Assembly: GCA_022836615.1 (NCBI GenBank)
Contig: MU405280.1
Location: forward strand, 1 to 64,000
Source: Annulohypoxylon bovei var. microspora
Taxonomy: Eukaryota > Ascomycota > Sordariomycetes > Xylariales > Hypoxylaceae
DNA: 64,000 nt
Reading direction: 5' to 3'
Position numbers and translations under genes: made by a program. Positions 1-9,564 of the stretch are shown one piece after another. Each line of letters opens with the position of its first letter. Position 1 is the first letter of the stretch. The notes below the pieces were generated by a model that saw nothing but the letters and a program-made list of their open reading frames with translations, ran no database searches and was not told the origin of the DNA.

Positions 1-339
1 CTCTCACCCAGGTCCTCGAGTCACTCAAGGTCATCGTACAAGCCTCGGTAGGCTACATCCCCTTCTACCCACCAGTGTATCTCCAGCTAACCTCCCTCAC
101 ATCTTAGGCCTTGAACCCTAGCCCGGCAACGCCAGCTGTACCAGCTGCGCCAGTTCCGCGAACACGCTCTGGAAGGGCCAAGGCTCGCGGCGGAGGGTCC
201 ATGGCAGGTAATGGTGACGCTGTGGCGAATCCACTGCTACCTAACCCAGACAGTAACCCTTATGGCTCTGGGGAAGAATGAACTGTCTCTCCTCTCATCT
301 GTAGCTTGGCTAGCTGCTCCCGCACCGGGGCCTCGCTCC
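1..339. other. Left edge, no gene assigned
   Basis: A short open stretch in frame 3 ends in TGA at 279-281. It can be joined to the first 47 bases by removing a possible 60-nt intron (48-107, GTAGGC to TTAG). I recognise nothing in the product, and the start lies outside the window, so no gene is called. Confidence 0.3.
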
Positions 340-770
340 TCGTGCACTGAAGCCCGGTAGTAGGGTATACCCCCTTAGCTCAATAGCTCTAGTATTAGTA
401 ATGTGAAAGCCTGGTAAGGTACCAGCTGTCTCTCTGCTTGTCCCGCACAGGGGCCTCGACTCTCCCTCGCTCGGAAGGTGTCTATCTCTCAACCTGACGT
501 CCGGCAGTAGGGTATACCCCCTTAGCTGCCACCTGTCCTGTAGCTCAATAGCTCTAGTGTTAGCAATGTGAAAGCCTGGTAAGGTACCAGCCGTCTCTCT
601 GCTTGTCCCGCACAGGGGCCTCGAACCTCACTCGCCCGTAAGGTGTCTCCTAGTCTGACGTCCGGCAGTAGGGGATTCCCCCTTAGCTGCCACCTGTCTC
701 GACCGTGATATGTCCCCTAGCCTGACGTCCGGCAGTAGGATACGCGTCCCATAGCTGCCATCCGTCCCGG
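340..770. repeat. Imperfect tandem repeat, unit about 150-165 bp
   Basis: A block with CCCCCTTAGCT, CAATAGCTCTAGT, GTGAAAGCCTGGTAAGG and CCGCACAGGGGCCTCG occurs near 361-455 and again near 508-620. The sub-motif CCTGACGTCCGGCAGTAGG recurs three times, near 493, 655 and 721. Many positions differ between copies, so the array is old or mutated. No reading frame spans it. Confidence 0.75.
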
Positions 771-882
771 CCAGGTCACCGGCTGCATCGCCGCAACTTC
801 GCATCAATCCTTGTCTCTCCCTCTCGTAACTCTTCTCACTGCCCGCTCAGGGGCCTCGCCTCTCCCTCACCGGTGTACGTGA

Positions 883-1143
883 TAGGGCATCGAACCCAGT
901 CACCAGTTCAACCGCTGCCGCCCCGAGTATCTACCACGGGCGCTGGCCTGTTCGACGTCTGCTGCCCTGGAGCATCTCACCCCAGGCGCTAGCAACTAGC
1001 TCGCTGCCCACTGGAAGCATCTCACCCCCAGTGTCAGGCAGTTCGCTCCTGTGCAACAGCTGCCACCTCAGGTATCTACCCCAGCTGCTGGCTGCTGCTG
1101 AACTGCTCCTAGGGCATCGCACCCCAGTCACCTGTGCCTCACT
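883..1143. repeat. Degenerate short repeats around GCATCTCACCCCAG
   Basis: At least five divergent copies of a motif like GCATCTCACCCCAG are spaced roughly 40-60 bp apart, at about 885, 972, 1016, 1075 and 1113. They lie in GC-richer sequence than the flanks and no gene covers them. Confidence 0.5.
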
Positions 1144-1144
1144 G

Positions 1145-1376
1145 CTGGCCACACGCTAAAGACCTAGAGGGCCGAGCTCTCCCGAAGACTCCAATCACTG
1201 GAGCCTCGGTCAGCTCCGAACCCCCCAGAGTGCGCGCGCGTATAAACAGCTCCCTCGCTGCTGACCACACGCTGAAAGCCTAGAGGGCCGAGCTCTCCCG
1301 AAGACTCCAATCACTGGAGCCCCGGTCAGCTCCGAACCCCCCAGGATGCGCGAACAAACAGCCACCTCGCTGTTTG
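1145..1376. repeat. Direct tandem duplication, 116-bp unit
   Basis: The sequence from CTGRCCACACGCT through AGAGGGCCGAGCTCTCCC to the CCGAACCCCCCAG block occurs at 1145-1260 and again at 1261-1376. Only scattered differences separate the copies, so this is a head-to-tail duplication. The unit contains the short palindrome GGGCCGAGCTCTCCC. Confidence 0.85.
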
Positions 1377-1978
1377 CCACTATGGGTCTAACAACCCACT
1401 CAGGATAAAGTAGTGTAAATGGTAACACACACTAGCCTCGAGGGGTCTACGCTGCCCCTTAAGGTCGGTCTCGATCTGGGCTTAACTCGTTAGCGGATCC
1501 ATCGCTGAAGCCATGTGGGGATAGGGGACGTTCCTCTCATCTCCGATCTTCACTCGGAAGTGGGTCGCCGCGTATTCGCCATTCTCTTGGCAAACTGCCG
1601 TATTCTCCCTACTTCTCGCGGTCCTCCCATCCCGATAACCTCATCGTCTCTTCTCTCCTCGTCTCTTCTCGATCTCTTCTCGATCCCTTCGAAGTAGGTG
1701 TTCCTGGCAAACGGTCTGCGATGATGGGTGCAAAGCGTTAAACTGTCAGAATATGTGGGCCCCTTAGGTTGTCATACATAGAGTGAATGCCAGAACGAAG
1801 TGTATCAACTGTTAACCAACAGTGAAGTAGTGGTGATCTATTAACGCTTGAGCTTCTTCAATGTGTAAGGGGGCGAAGCCCCCTTATATACACCTCACAT
1901 CAGCTGCGCTGGGGCCTCGCTAGGCCCACACGAGAGCTATACTAGTATACTACTACACTATCCACCTATACCCTGACA
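1377..1978. other. Non-coding repeat-like stretch with strong hairpin
   Basis: No gene is seen. A hairpin (GGGGGC, loop GAA, GCCCCC) lies near 1869-1883 inside a longer arm pairing that includes GTGTAA and TTATATACAC. A segment from TGTCAG (about 1748) to CTACTACA (about 1967) has TG...CA ends like a solo LTR. No second copy, primer site or target duplication supports that reading. Confidence 0.35.
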
Positions 1979-2593
1979 TTATAAAATTATAAAATTATAA
2001 AATTATAAAATTATAAAATTATAAAGTTATAAAATTATAAAATTATAAAATTATATTAAAAATTATAAAATTATATTAAAAGTTATAAAATTATAAAAAC
2101 TTTTTATAAAATTATAAATAATAATATAAATAATATTATAATATATTTTTAAAAAATATTAAATATTTAATAAATATTTAATAAATATTTATTATATTTA
2201 TTATAATTAAATAATATTAATAAATATTTAAAAAATATTTATTAAATATTTATTATTTTTTTATTATAAATAAATATTATTTATTAATAAATATTTATTA
2301 AATATTTTTTAAATATTTATTAATATTAATTAAAAATAAATAATAATAATAAATATTTATTAAATATTTATTAAATATTTAATATTTTTTAAAAACACGT
2401 TATAATTATTATTTATATTATTATTTACATTATTATTTACATTATTATTTACATTATTATTTATATTATTATTTATAATTTTATAAAAAACTTTTATAAT
2501 TTTATAATTTTTAATATAATTTTATAATTTTATAATTTTATAATTTTATAACTTTATAACTTTATAACTTTATAATTTTATAACTTTATAATG
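1979..2593. repeat. A/T-only imperfect palindrome, about 600 bp
   Basis: The stretch is almost pure A and T. The left arm opens with repeats of ATTATAAA and the right arm closes with repeats of TTTATAAT, the reverse complement. Longer landmarks also match in inverted order: TTATATTAAAAATTATAAAA, a run AAAACTTTTT or its mirror, and ATAAATAATAATATAAATAA. The centre is near 2290. The right arm alone carries about four copies of a 12-nt unit, ATTATTTACATT, at roughly 2415-2465. It could extrude as a very long hairpin. Confidence 0.85.
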
Positions 2594-3839
2594 GTTAATT
2601 AAATGCTTTTTTTACAATGATTAACTGAGCTTTACAATGGTATGGTCCGGTGAAAAGCCTTCACCAAAAAACCCCTGTAATGGTAAGGTGTGGATCCTTT
2701 TATTTATGGGGTAATGGTCAGTTCATTTATATTCCCGTCTTTGCTTGCCGCGCGACTGTATTAGAATTCCTGAAGATTCTATTTTTATCTCTAAACAATT
2801 CATTGACTATCACTGAACCGAGCCAATATAACCTTCACTATGCGGATGAGGAATGACTTTTACTGCAGGTCTATTTACGTCATCGTTGTGCGAAAGTTAT
2901 CTTACATAGGACAATATCATGAAAATTATATCGAGCTCTTCCACTTTTCGTATAATTATCAAGTCAGGCACATTATGAAAACTAGGTACTAGTATATTCT
3001 ACCTAGTAGTAAACTAACAAGCATCTATTTAGCTGTTAAAAGTAGATGAGAGGCGCAGACTAAATTGCTCCTTCATTGCCGGGCAACATCCTACATAGAT
3101 GAACGAGTGTTTCATATATTCGCTTATTAGACTCTCATCCAGATCGAGGATTACCAGCCTGCCAGTGGTTGTAAAATGGTGATATTTATATTTAACACAC
3201 TATTGCGAGTACCCGAGGTCAAGTTACTATCCTTAAAGCACGTGTGGTTAAGTACAAACAATTGCGATTAGAATTGGCGGTCTGTCCGAATCATTTTTCT
3301 ATTTCTATTGCCGTGCTACTTCGTAAAGTGTCTCCGGTTAACTTATCGTGTGACCTAGATAGGCTCGAACGCATACCGCTCTTTTTGTGCTATCCCTCTA
3401 GGTACCATGTTTATTGTGCTAAAAGAGAGCCCTAGAGCTGTCATCGCTTGGATTGTAACGTAGCGGACAATACTTACTAGATATGCGATGAAATTATCAA
3501 GGTCAGTATGCTGTCGCACGATATCGCCAATAGCTTCATGTGTAACTGGATATGGTGTGTACAACAATACCGAATATAATTAGGAAAACTTTATATTACT
3601 AAGATATCTCTGCTGAGACGGCATAATTGCTTGTAGCCACTTTACACCGTGTCATAGATGAAGGCTATTTCTGCCCCGCCGCAAAATCCCAAGGGAAAGA
3701 GCGTATCAGCTGTGATAATGCAGACATTTTGATAATCGTAGGTGCAACATATCTGTAAAAAGGAGACTTCTAGAAACCAAAAAAAAATCTGTAAAAAATG
3801 TAAAAAGAGATGGTATAGGAGGATTTTAACCTCCTGCGA
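2594..3839. other. Gene-free stretch
   Basis: AT-leaning DNA. The only open frames are short, lack recognisable composition or splice context, and occur on both strands. No RNA gene or repeat was seen before the tRNA. Confidence 0.5.
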
Positions 3840-3965
3840 TGGACTCGCGGGGAATCGAACCCCGGACCACTCCCAGGCGATTGTTCGATGACATTTTGCT
3901 GCAAGACTGCATGATAATGCATCTAACGGTGCTAAGGGAGTATTATACCACTAAACCACAAGCCC
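3840..3965 (-). tRNA. tRNA-Ala (anticodon AGC) with 54-nt intron
   Basis: Read on the minus strand, the 7-bp acceptor stem GGGCTTG pairs with CGAGTCC, followed by discriminator A. The third pair is G3:U70, the identity element for alanyl-tRNA synthetase. The D arm is GTTTAGTGGTATAAT, the anticodon stem is CTCCC/GGGAG and the T arm is CGGGG-TTCGATT-CCCCG. The anticodon loop is TTAGCA, then an intron, then T, giving anticodon AGC (plus-strand 3931-3933). The intron (3876-3929) sits at the canonical position after base 37. Removing it leaves a 72-nt tRNA. The acceptor stem, loop and intron position agree with one another; the intron is longer than most fungal tRNA introns. Confidence 0.9.
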
Positions 3966-6100
3966 CGTACTGCATAAACAGCGTCACACCACAATCGACT
4001 TGTCGAAATTGTGGTTGGTTCGTGAGGGTGCGCGATTTTTTGCAAACTATAAGCTTTTGTTTAGCTGGACAGTAAGAATGTGTTGCCTCTGTAATCTCTG
4101 CACTGTATCCAAAACCCCGCGCCGAGGAGGCAGCAAGCTTCCGTATCCATGGATGGCTCCACAAAGAAGTGGCTGGCCGCTAGGCGTCCTGGGCGTCGTT
4201 ATAGTACCCCACGAAATCGAAGGCGACAAGCTCGACACATCGAAAGAAGAACGTGTATATGCGCCATGGCAGAGCTAAGACCATGACTGAGTAAAGGAAC
4301 CAGGCACGGAAGCCGAGTCATTGTGGCCACTCGCTTCTAATCTGACACAATCGATATTTCTTGACGCGGATGTTAGGTAGGTAATTTCGTTACTTCCAAT
4401 TAGTAGACAATGCCTGGCTACCTATGTAGGCACCTAAGGTATGTATAAACCACATGGCTTGCAAGATAGTTTCAATTGGCCGATAACAGAGATTATAATA
4501 TGACATGGTTTAAGAAAGGCTGAAATATGTCGTCCCCATAAGCATAGGCTGTGTAAAGGAACTTGTAAGTCTTCAAGAGAATTACTAAGAACTAAGGTAG
4601 TTAAGGAAGATGAATGGCTGAGATTGAAGGCCATTGGAGAAATTGAGTTAGTCCATGTAAGAAAATTGCAGGAAAGGTAAGAAAGGTAAGAAAGTGCGTA
4701 TTGTAGTTACTGAAATAGAGGGTTGAACCTAGAGGAGCGTATATTGACTGAGCTAGGGAGAGGAATGTTCACTCAGTATGTTCACGAATATCTGAACTTG
4801 GGGATGATTTTAGGAAAAAATGAACAGGGGGGGATTTCGCAGAAGAAACACTCAGGAAGAGATTTCTCCTTGTAAGAATCAGACTACTAGCTGCCTGCTC
4901 CTTCCTAGGTAGATCTTGGTGTTTTAACTTTATTATATAAGTAGGTGCGAGTTACTGGATACATCATGTACTTATGTTCACGATAGAAGCTCTCGGGGGA
5001 GCTCTTTCCTTCGCCTCTTAGCCCAAGTAGAGGTTGCTTTTCTTCGGCCTCGAGATAACGTTATATCTGATGTCATCATATATGTTAGAATATGGTTGAA
5101 CGAGACAGAGCTCCGTATCCAGTTCCCCAAACTCGTTACTTCATTGGCGTGATAATCTCCGATACTACTTCGAATCACTCTGTAGATCAAGCTTTCTTGA
5201 CTCTCGCACCCAGTGTTTCAGATACTCTTTCGCATACTATCACAGTATTGAGAACAAGAAAAGGGGAGGCTATAATCACTTCGCTACTATGCGGGCGACT
5301 CTAGCTGTAAGTGTTGCAAGCTAGGTAGGAGGTTCGCCTGCGAGTATTCCTCGACGCGTAGATGAGAGTGTCATTGCTAATTTCTAGCTTAAAAGTTACG
5401 CTAGTTGAGCTATAGACTAACATTAAAACAAACGTGCGTTCTACTAGTATTGAATATTATCTGACCGTATGCCGACAAGCCAGGAGGCCATAGCAGGTTC
5501 CGTGCTTACGACGTGAACAACTCGTGTCCGCGTGGCATAGGTAAGCTAACGGCATCCCGATCTATGCCTAAAACGCCGTATCGGATTCGTAGATTAAGAG
5601 TTCAAAGACCTTTGACTATAATTCTAGCAAGTTTCTCATAAAGAACTAGAGGCAATTACACTGTTAGGTAACCGCCTCGAACAGACGGGACTAGATGTCA
5701 GTGCAAAATCCGTCACATGGAGACATCCCACTTAGCACGGCGCCTAAAGTATAGAGCCATATGGATCGTAGCTCGGATCGCACCGGCCTGCCCCGGTCTT
5801 GCGTCCGGATACCCTGATGATTTCCCATCGCGCCGGGTTAGGAATCATCTATCGAGTTTCATAACGGTAGTTGAAGCTACGTCTAGCCTAACCGTATACT
5901 CTAGGCACGATTCCCAGTAGAACAGAACTTCAGTTCGACCATACATGTGACCGGGTTGGCTTCCGAGTCATCACCACATTTCCCGGACAGATTACGACGT
6001 TATGCACTATAGTGAACCTTGAGGAGAACGAGCGTTCAACGGCGCTCGAATAGCTGCTTCATGATGAATTGCCACGAGAGCCCTTGGTGCGGTTCTTCTT
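3966..6100. other. Gene-free stretch
   Basis: About 2.1 kb with only short, unconvincing open frames. It holds several TAGGTAGG-like tracts (for example 4376-4382 and 4419-4436) and a small GGTAAGAAA direct repeat near 4676-4692. Nothing else was seen. Confidence 0.5.
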
Positions 6101-6101
6101 G

Positions 6102-6109
6102 TATATAAG
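6102..6109 (+). promoter_or_regulatory. TATA box of the secreted cysteine-rich protein gene
   Basis: TATATAAG lies about 115 bp upstream of the ATG at 6222. It is followed by a leader rich in CAAC/CCAAC, ending in CTCGAAG just before the ATG. This arrangement is typical of strongly or conditionally expressed fungal genes. Confidence 0.55.
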
Positions 6110-6221
6110 AGGGGTATCCAAGAAGAGAATATATCTCTTACCGACAAGAGCATCCTCATCCCAACAACCAAACATCCAACGCCTTTACTATCCACCTGAA
6201 ATATATCTTACCAACTCGAAG

Positions 6222-6510
6222 ATGAAGTTCCTCGCATTTGTGGCCCTTATCACGGCGGCCCTAGCCAAGATAGAGAACGAAAACTACAATGAAACCGCTA
6301 TAGAAGATCTGGAGTGTACGCCCCCAGCATACGCTTGCAAGTCCGACTTCTCAGGCTGGCTTGTCTGCAATGTTGACGGCTGGTACATTGTAAGTATCAT
6401 CCATATCTGTGGTGCTTCTTTCGATAGCTAATTATTTGCAGGATGGCGGAGACTGCGGTCCTGACGCTTGGTGCGAGTACATCAACGACCTACCTTACTG
6501 CATCAGTTAG
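6222..6510 (+). CDS. Small secreted cysteine-rich protein (78 aa)
   Basis: Two exons, 6222-6389 and 6442-6510, flank a 52-nt intron (GTAAGT to TTGCAG). The internal ATG at 6222 was chosen because a clear signal peptide starts there (MKFLAFVALITAALA). The mature protein would be about 63 residues, with six cysteines at 32, 39, 49, 61, 67 and 76 (spacing C-x6-C-x9-C-x11-C-x5-C-x8-C), enough for three disulfides. A glycosylation sequon NET is at 23-25. The pattern resembles a widespread group of small secreted proteins of plant-associated Sordariomycetes (C-x6-C, a GW.VC step, a CGP....C step). A role outside the cell is inferred; no enzyme motif is visible. It is tail to tail with the EED gene. 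Confidence 0.8.
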
Positions 6511-6915
6511 GGGTTGTAAGAAAGACGACTCGACGACTGGGTAACTGTCAAGTTGCTAGAAAAAAGTCGAGCTTTCATCTCCGTGGTTAATTAGGGGTTT
6601 TCATGTTCTGGAATTTTAGTATGATGAGGTGGATGGTCGAGGAGGGTCTAATGGGGGGAAATATGAATTACCAACATCGCCATTCCTTTAAGTTAGCTGA
6701 GATTTTGGAGTTAATACAGAATGTCTCACATCTCCTTTAAAAGATGTCCAGGCTTAATTACGCGTGATGTCCTGAAATACGCGTTCAATGGATGCTTGCT
6801 TAACTAAAGTCCACAGTTTAACATTATACCGGTATACAATGTACCGGCCTAGATAAAGTAATGGCTAGGGGGGGATTCGGGAAGATTAAATAGCGGACCT
6901 GAAGCACCTTGGATC
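6511..6915. other. Convergent 3' flanks, nothing seen
   Basis: About 400 bp between two convergent genes. It presumably holds both 3' UTRs. No further gene or repeat was found. Confidence 0.5.
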
Positions 6916-8916
6916 CTACATAGGCTCGCTGCTCCCTTCACTTTTGGTACTCTTGGCTGACTTCTTCTCCTTATCATCTGCTTTGTCCTTCTTATGCCAC
7001 CGCTGCAAGATGATAGCAAGATTCTTGCTGCCTACCACAACGCACCATTCGCCACCAGCACTCCAAGCAACTTGGCGCCCGACGAAATCCTTGACGGTGA
7101 TGTTGCTCTGCAAATGTGCTCTTATGGGTTCCTCCACACGTGTCATATCATACTTCAATTCCCAGGATTCTATTGTCTCCTGGGAATAGTTCGTGTTCAG
7201 GTCCAAATGCGTTTCGACGTCGACGCTGCCGGTGCGCCCCGATGCAACTGACTCCCTATCGCTAGCGGCATCCTTGAGCTTACTAACAGCATCACCCTTA
7301 TGTCTATGCTGAATCGGCGCTAGCCACCCTGGGCGATGGACTGGTTGAGACTTATCGCGGTCTGGATCCCGTACTTCGCTGATGAAATTGTGATAGCTTC
7401 CTAGGCGTGCGAGATCCCAGAAGAAGATCATGGCCTTCGCGTTACCGAATGCTAGTACTGGGTGCTTATCCTTGTCATGAAACAGTTTAAAACGAAGATA
7501 GAACTGGTGACCACAATGTGGCGTCCAGAACTCTAGCAGTCGAGTATATTGAGGTGGACACGCTGATGCTGTTGCAGGAGCAAAGGCAGAGCGGGTTAGG
7601 CGTTCTGTATCACTCGTGGTGGGCGCCTCGGAAATCTCGGGCGGAGGGTCACGGGATGAGAACCCCTCGATCCGCCATAGAACTATTATGTCTTCGTGGC
7701 AAGCTCGCGAAAGAACAAGATCGCCAAAGAAAGCCACACTACATATCAACGTCAGTAACCTTTCCGAAGGGGTTATGTAACAGGATGTTAACTTACCAAT
7801 CTACTATACCGCTATGCACCTCAGATGTGAAAAAATGAGGATAATGGATTACAATAGGTTTCGAGGGGGCTTTGCCGTTAGATTGAGGAGGCAAGTCCGG
7901 AAGTGTCCACTGTCATATGTTAAGGAATTGTATTCAGTGTGGAAGTTGGTTTCTTACCAAGCATATGACATTGTCATGACCAGCAGACAGAACGTATCGA
8001 CCACTATTGTGAAATGCCTTTAAGATGTGTTAGAAAATGAAAGAGTTACAAGATAGACCGAGGATACATACGACGGTCAACAACCCTGACGAATGGCCTT
8101 CTCCGGCAAGGAGGCAAACACATGGCTGCTTGGAGTGTGCAGGATCGAGGCTCCATATTCGAACAGTAGTATCTTCTGACGCGGATGCGATCAAAAGGAA
8201 ATTGGTTGGGCACGTAGCAAGATCATTGATTTCCTCCAACAATTGTTAGCCTCATATCTCGAACAGTCTGCTTTTCAAAACTCACTCCTCCATGACCTAC
8301 GAGGACCTATGCAAAGCGTTAGCCGCAATTTTATACAGTCGAGTACCAATAACGCCTTACCTTTACTAACTTCCCCTGAACAACGTCGTAGACCTTGATT
8401 TTGGCGTCTCTGCCGGCTACGCATAAATAGGGGACTTCGGTCTCAGGGTCTTTAGTCCAAGTGCAGCTGCAATTCAAGGCTTCCTTCTACATGATTGTAA
8501 GTAACGGGGCTTCTGGTGCAGGCGGTGGCGAACTCACGTCGTCATCCCTGAAAAGCTGGACGAGCTCGTAAGGGGGATTGGCCTTATTGGAAAGCCGATA
8601 TATGACAACATGTTTTTTGCTGACGGCGGCAAAGACTGGATCGTGTGTGACGTCTGCGTATGGATAGAATTTCACATCAAAGAACTCTAACGGCAAAGGT
8701 CAGAGAAATCTCACTTGGCAATGCGTTACGATATGCCTTACCGGTATCTTGATCGTCGGATGCTAAATATTGGTAATCGTCCTAGGTGACAATGATCGGT
8801 CAACACATGTTCTGAGCCACTGGAAAACATATCCGTTTAGTTAGCCTCACCTCGAAGCCGATTGAGGCTTTCAAGCGCGGGAGATCCCACTCGTCACTGC
8901 TGATCGCGGATGGCAT
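6916..8916 (-). CDS. Polycomb PRC2 subunit EED/ESC homolog (WD40)
   Basis: Nine exons, high to low: 8851-8916, 8742-8781, 8538-8686, 8361-8486, 8286-8306, 8072-8233, 7958-8017, 7797-7909, 6916-7738. They join in frame to 519 residues with consensus splice sites. The product is a WD40 propeller; SEDTTVRIW and SAGHDNVICLW are clear blade ends. The block from HYPHF through VDCVAFFGDLVLSRAC to VLW matches the EED signature, as do the later FYLRF and FFWDL segments. EED binds H3K27me3 and activates the SET methyltransferase of PRC2, so it acts in the nucleus on facultative heterochromatin. A Ser/Asp-rich insert of about 70 residues separates the last two blades, and the C-terminus is Lys/Ser-rich. 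The 21-nt fifth exon would be easy to miss. Confidence 0.9.
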
Positions 8917-9102
8917 CTTGAGTGAAAGTGTCTTGCATAATTATCTTTTACCCCCCTTAAAAGCCCCGTTTAAGTCGACCGGCTCGGTCTAAATGGTGGG
9001 GCAAAAGTAAGGAAAGTGTCGAGAAATCGGGTACAAGGATCACTAGTGATAAAAGGTGAAGTTGTGACGGACAAACCACCTGGACCTGCTGGGTCTGCCA
9101 GG

Positions 9103-9157
9103 TATTCCAGGGCATTCAGGGCATTCAGGGCATTCGGGGCATTCGGGGCATTCAGGG
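9103..9157. repeat. Minisatellite, 9-nt unit GCATTCRGG
   Basis: Five consecutive copies begin at 9112, 9121, 9130, 9139 and 9148, with A/G variation at one position and a degenerate copy just before. Confidence 0.85.
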
Positions 9158-9546
9158 GGGTTAGTCCAAAGTTCCCTAGCCGTAATTAGGTAATGTTGTG
9201 TGCTTATGGGAGTTTTGTGAGGCTACAAATGTACTAGTTTGGATGTGATGTGTGAATTTGGGGTATTGAATTCCTAATGGCCAATTCTGAATGGGTTCGG
9301 AAACTTGATTTGATTGATTGATTGATGAGACTAGGTATTCGGGTACCGACCGTTGATGTTCAGTAATCAAATAATTCCGCCCCTTTAGGGGTGTAAGCTG
9401 CCCCAGTACCTAGCCCCAGTAGGCCCAGTAGCCCCACGCCCCAGTAGCTTAGTGGTCTTTGCGCCGCAATCAAGCTGCACGCTAACTAGGTAGGTACAAG
9501 GTTGTGGCTGGAGCTATCATATCATTGCTTTCTTGGCAGGTACTTA

Positions 9547-9564
9547 CATATGTACGTACATATG
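9547..9564. repeat. Perfect 18-bp palindrome
   Basis: CATATGTACGTACATATG reads the same on both strands. It is built from GTAC and CATATG steps like the other GTAC/TAGGTA tracts in the gaps. No gene starts nearby. Confidence 0.8.

Noticed and set aside
3..281. Possible 3' end of a gene (frame 3, with a 60-nt intron at 48-107)
   Set aside because: The start is outside the window, the product is unrecognised and the flank is repetitive, so coding status cannot be supported.
1748..1967. Solo LTR with TG...CA ends
   Set aside because: No second copy, no target duplication, no primer-binding or polypurine site; the ends alone are weak evidence.
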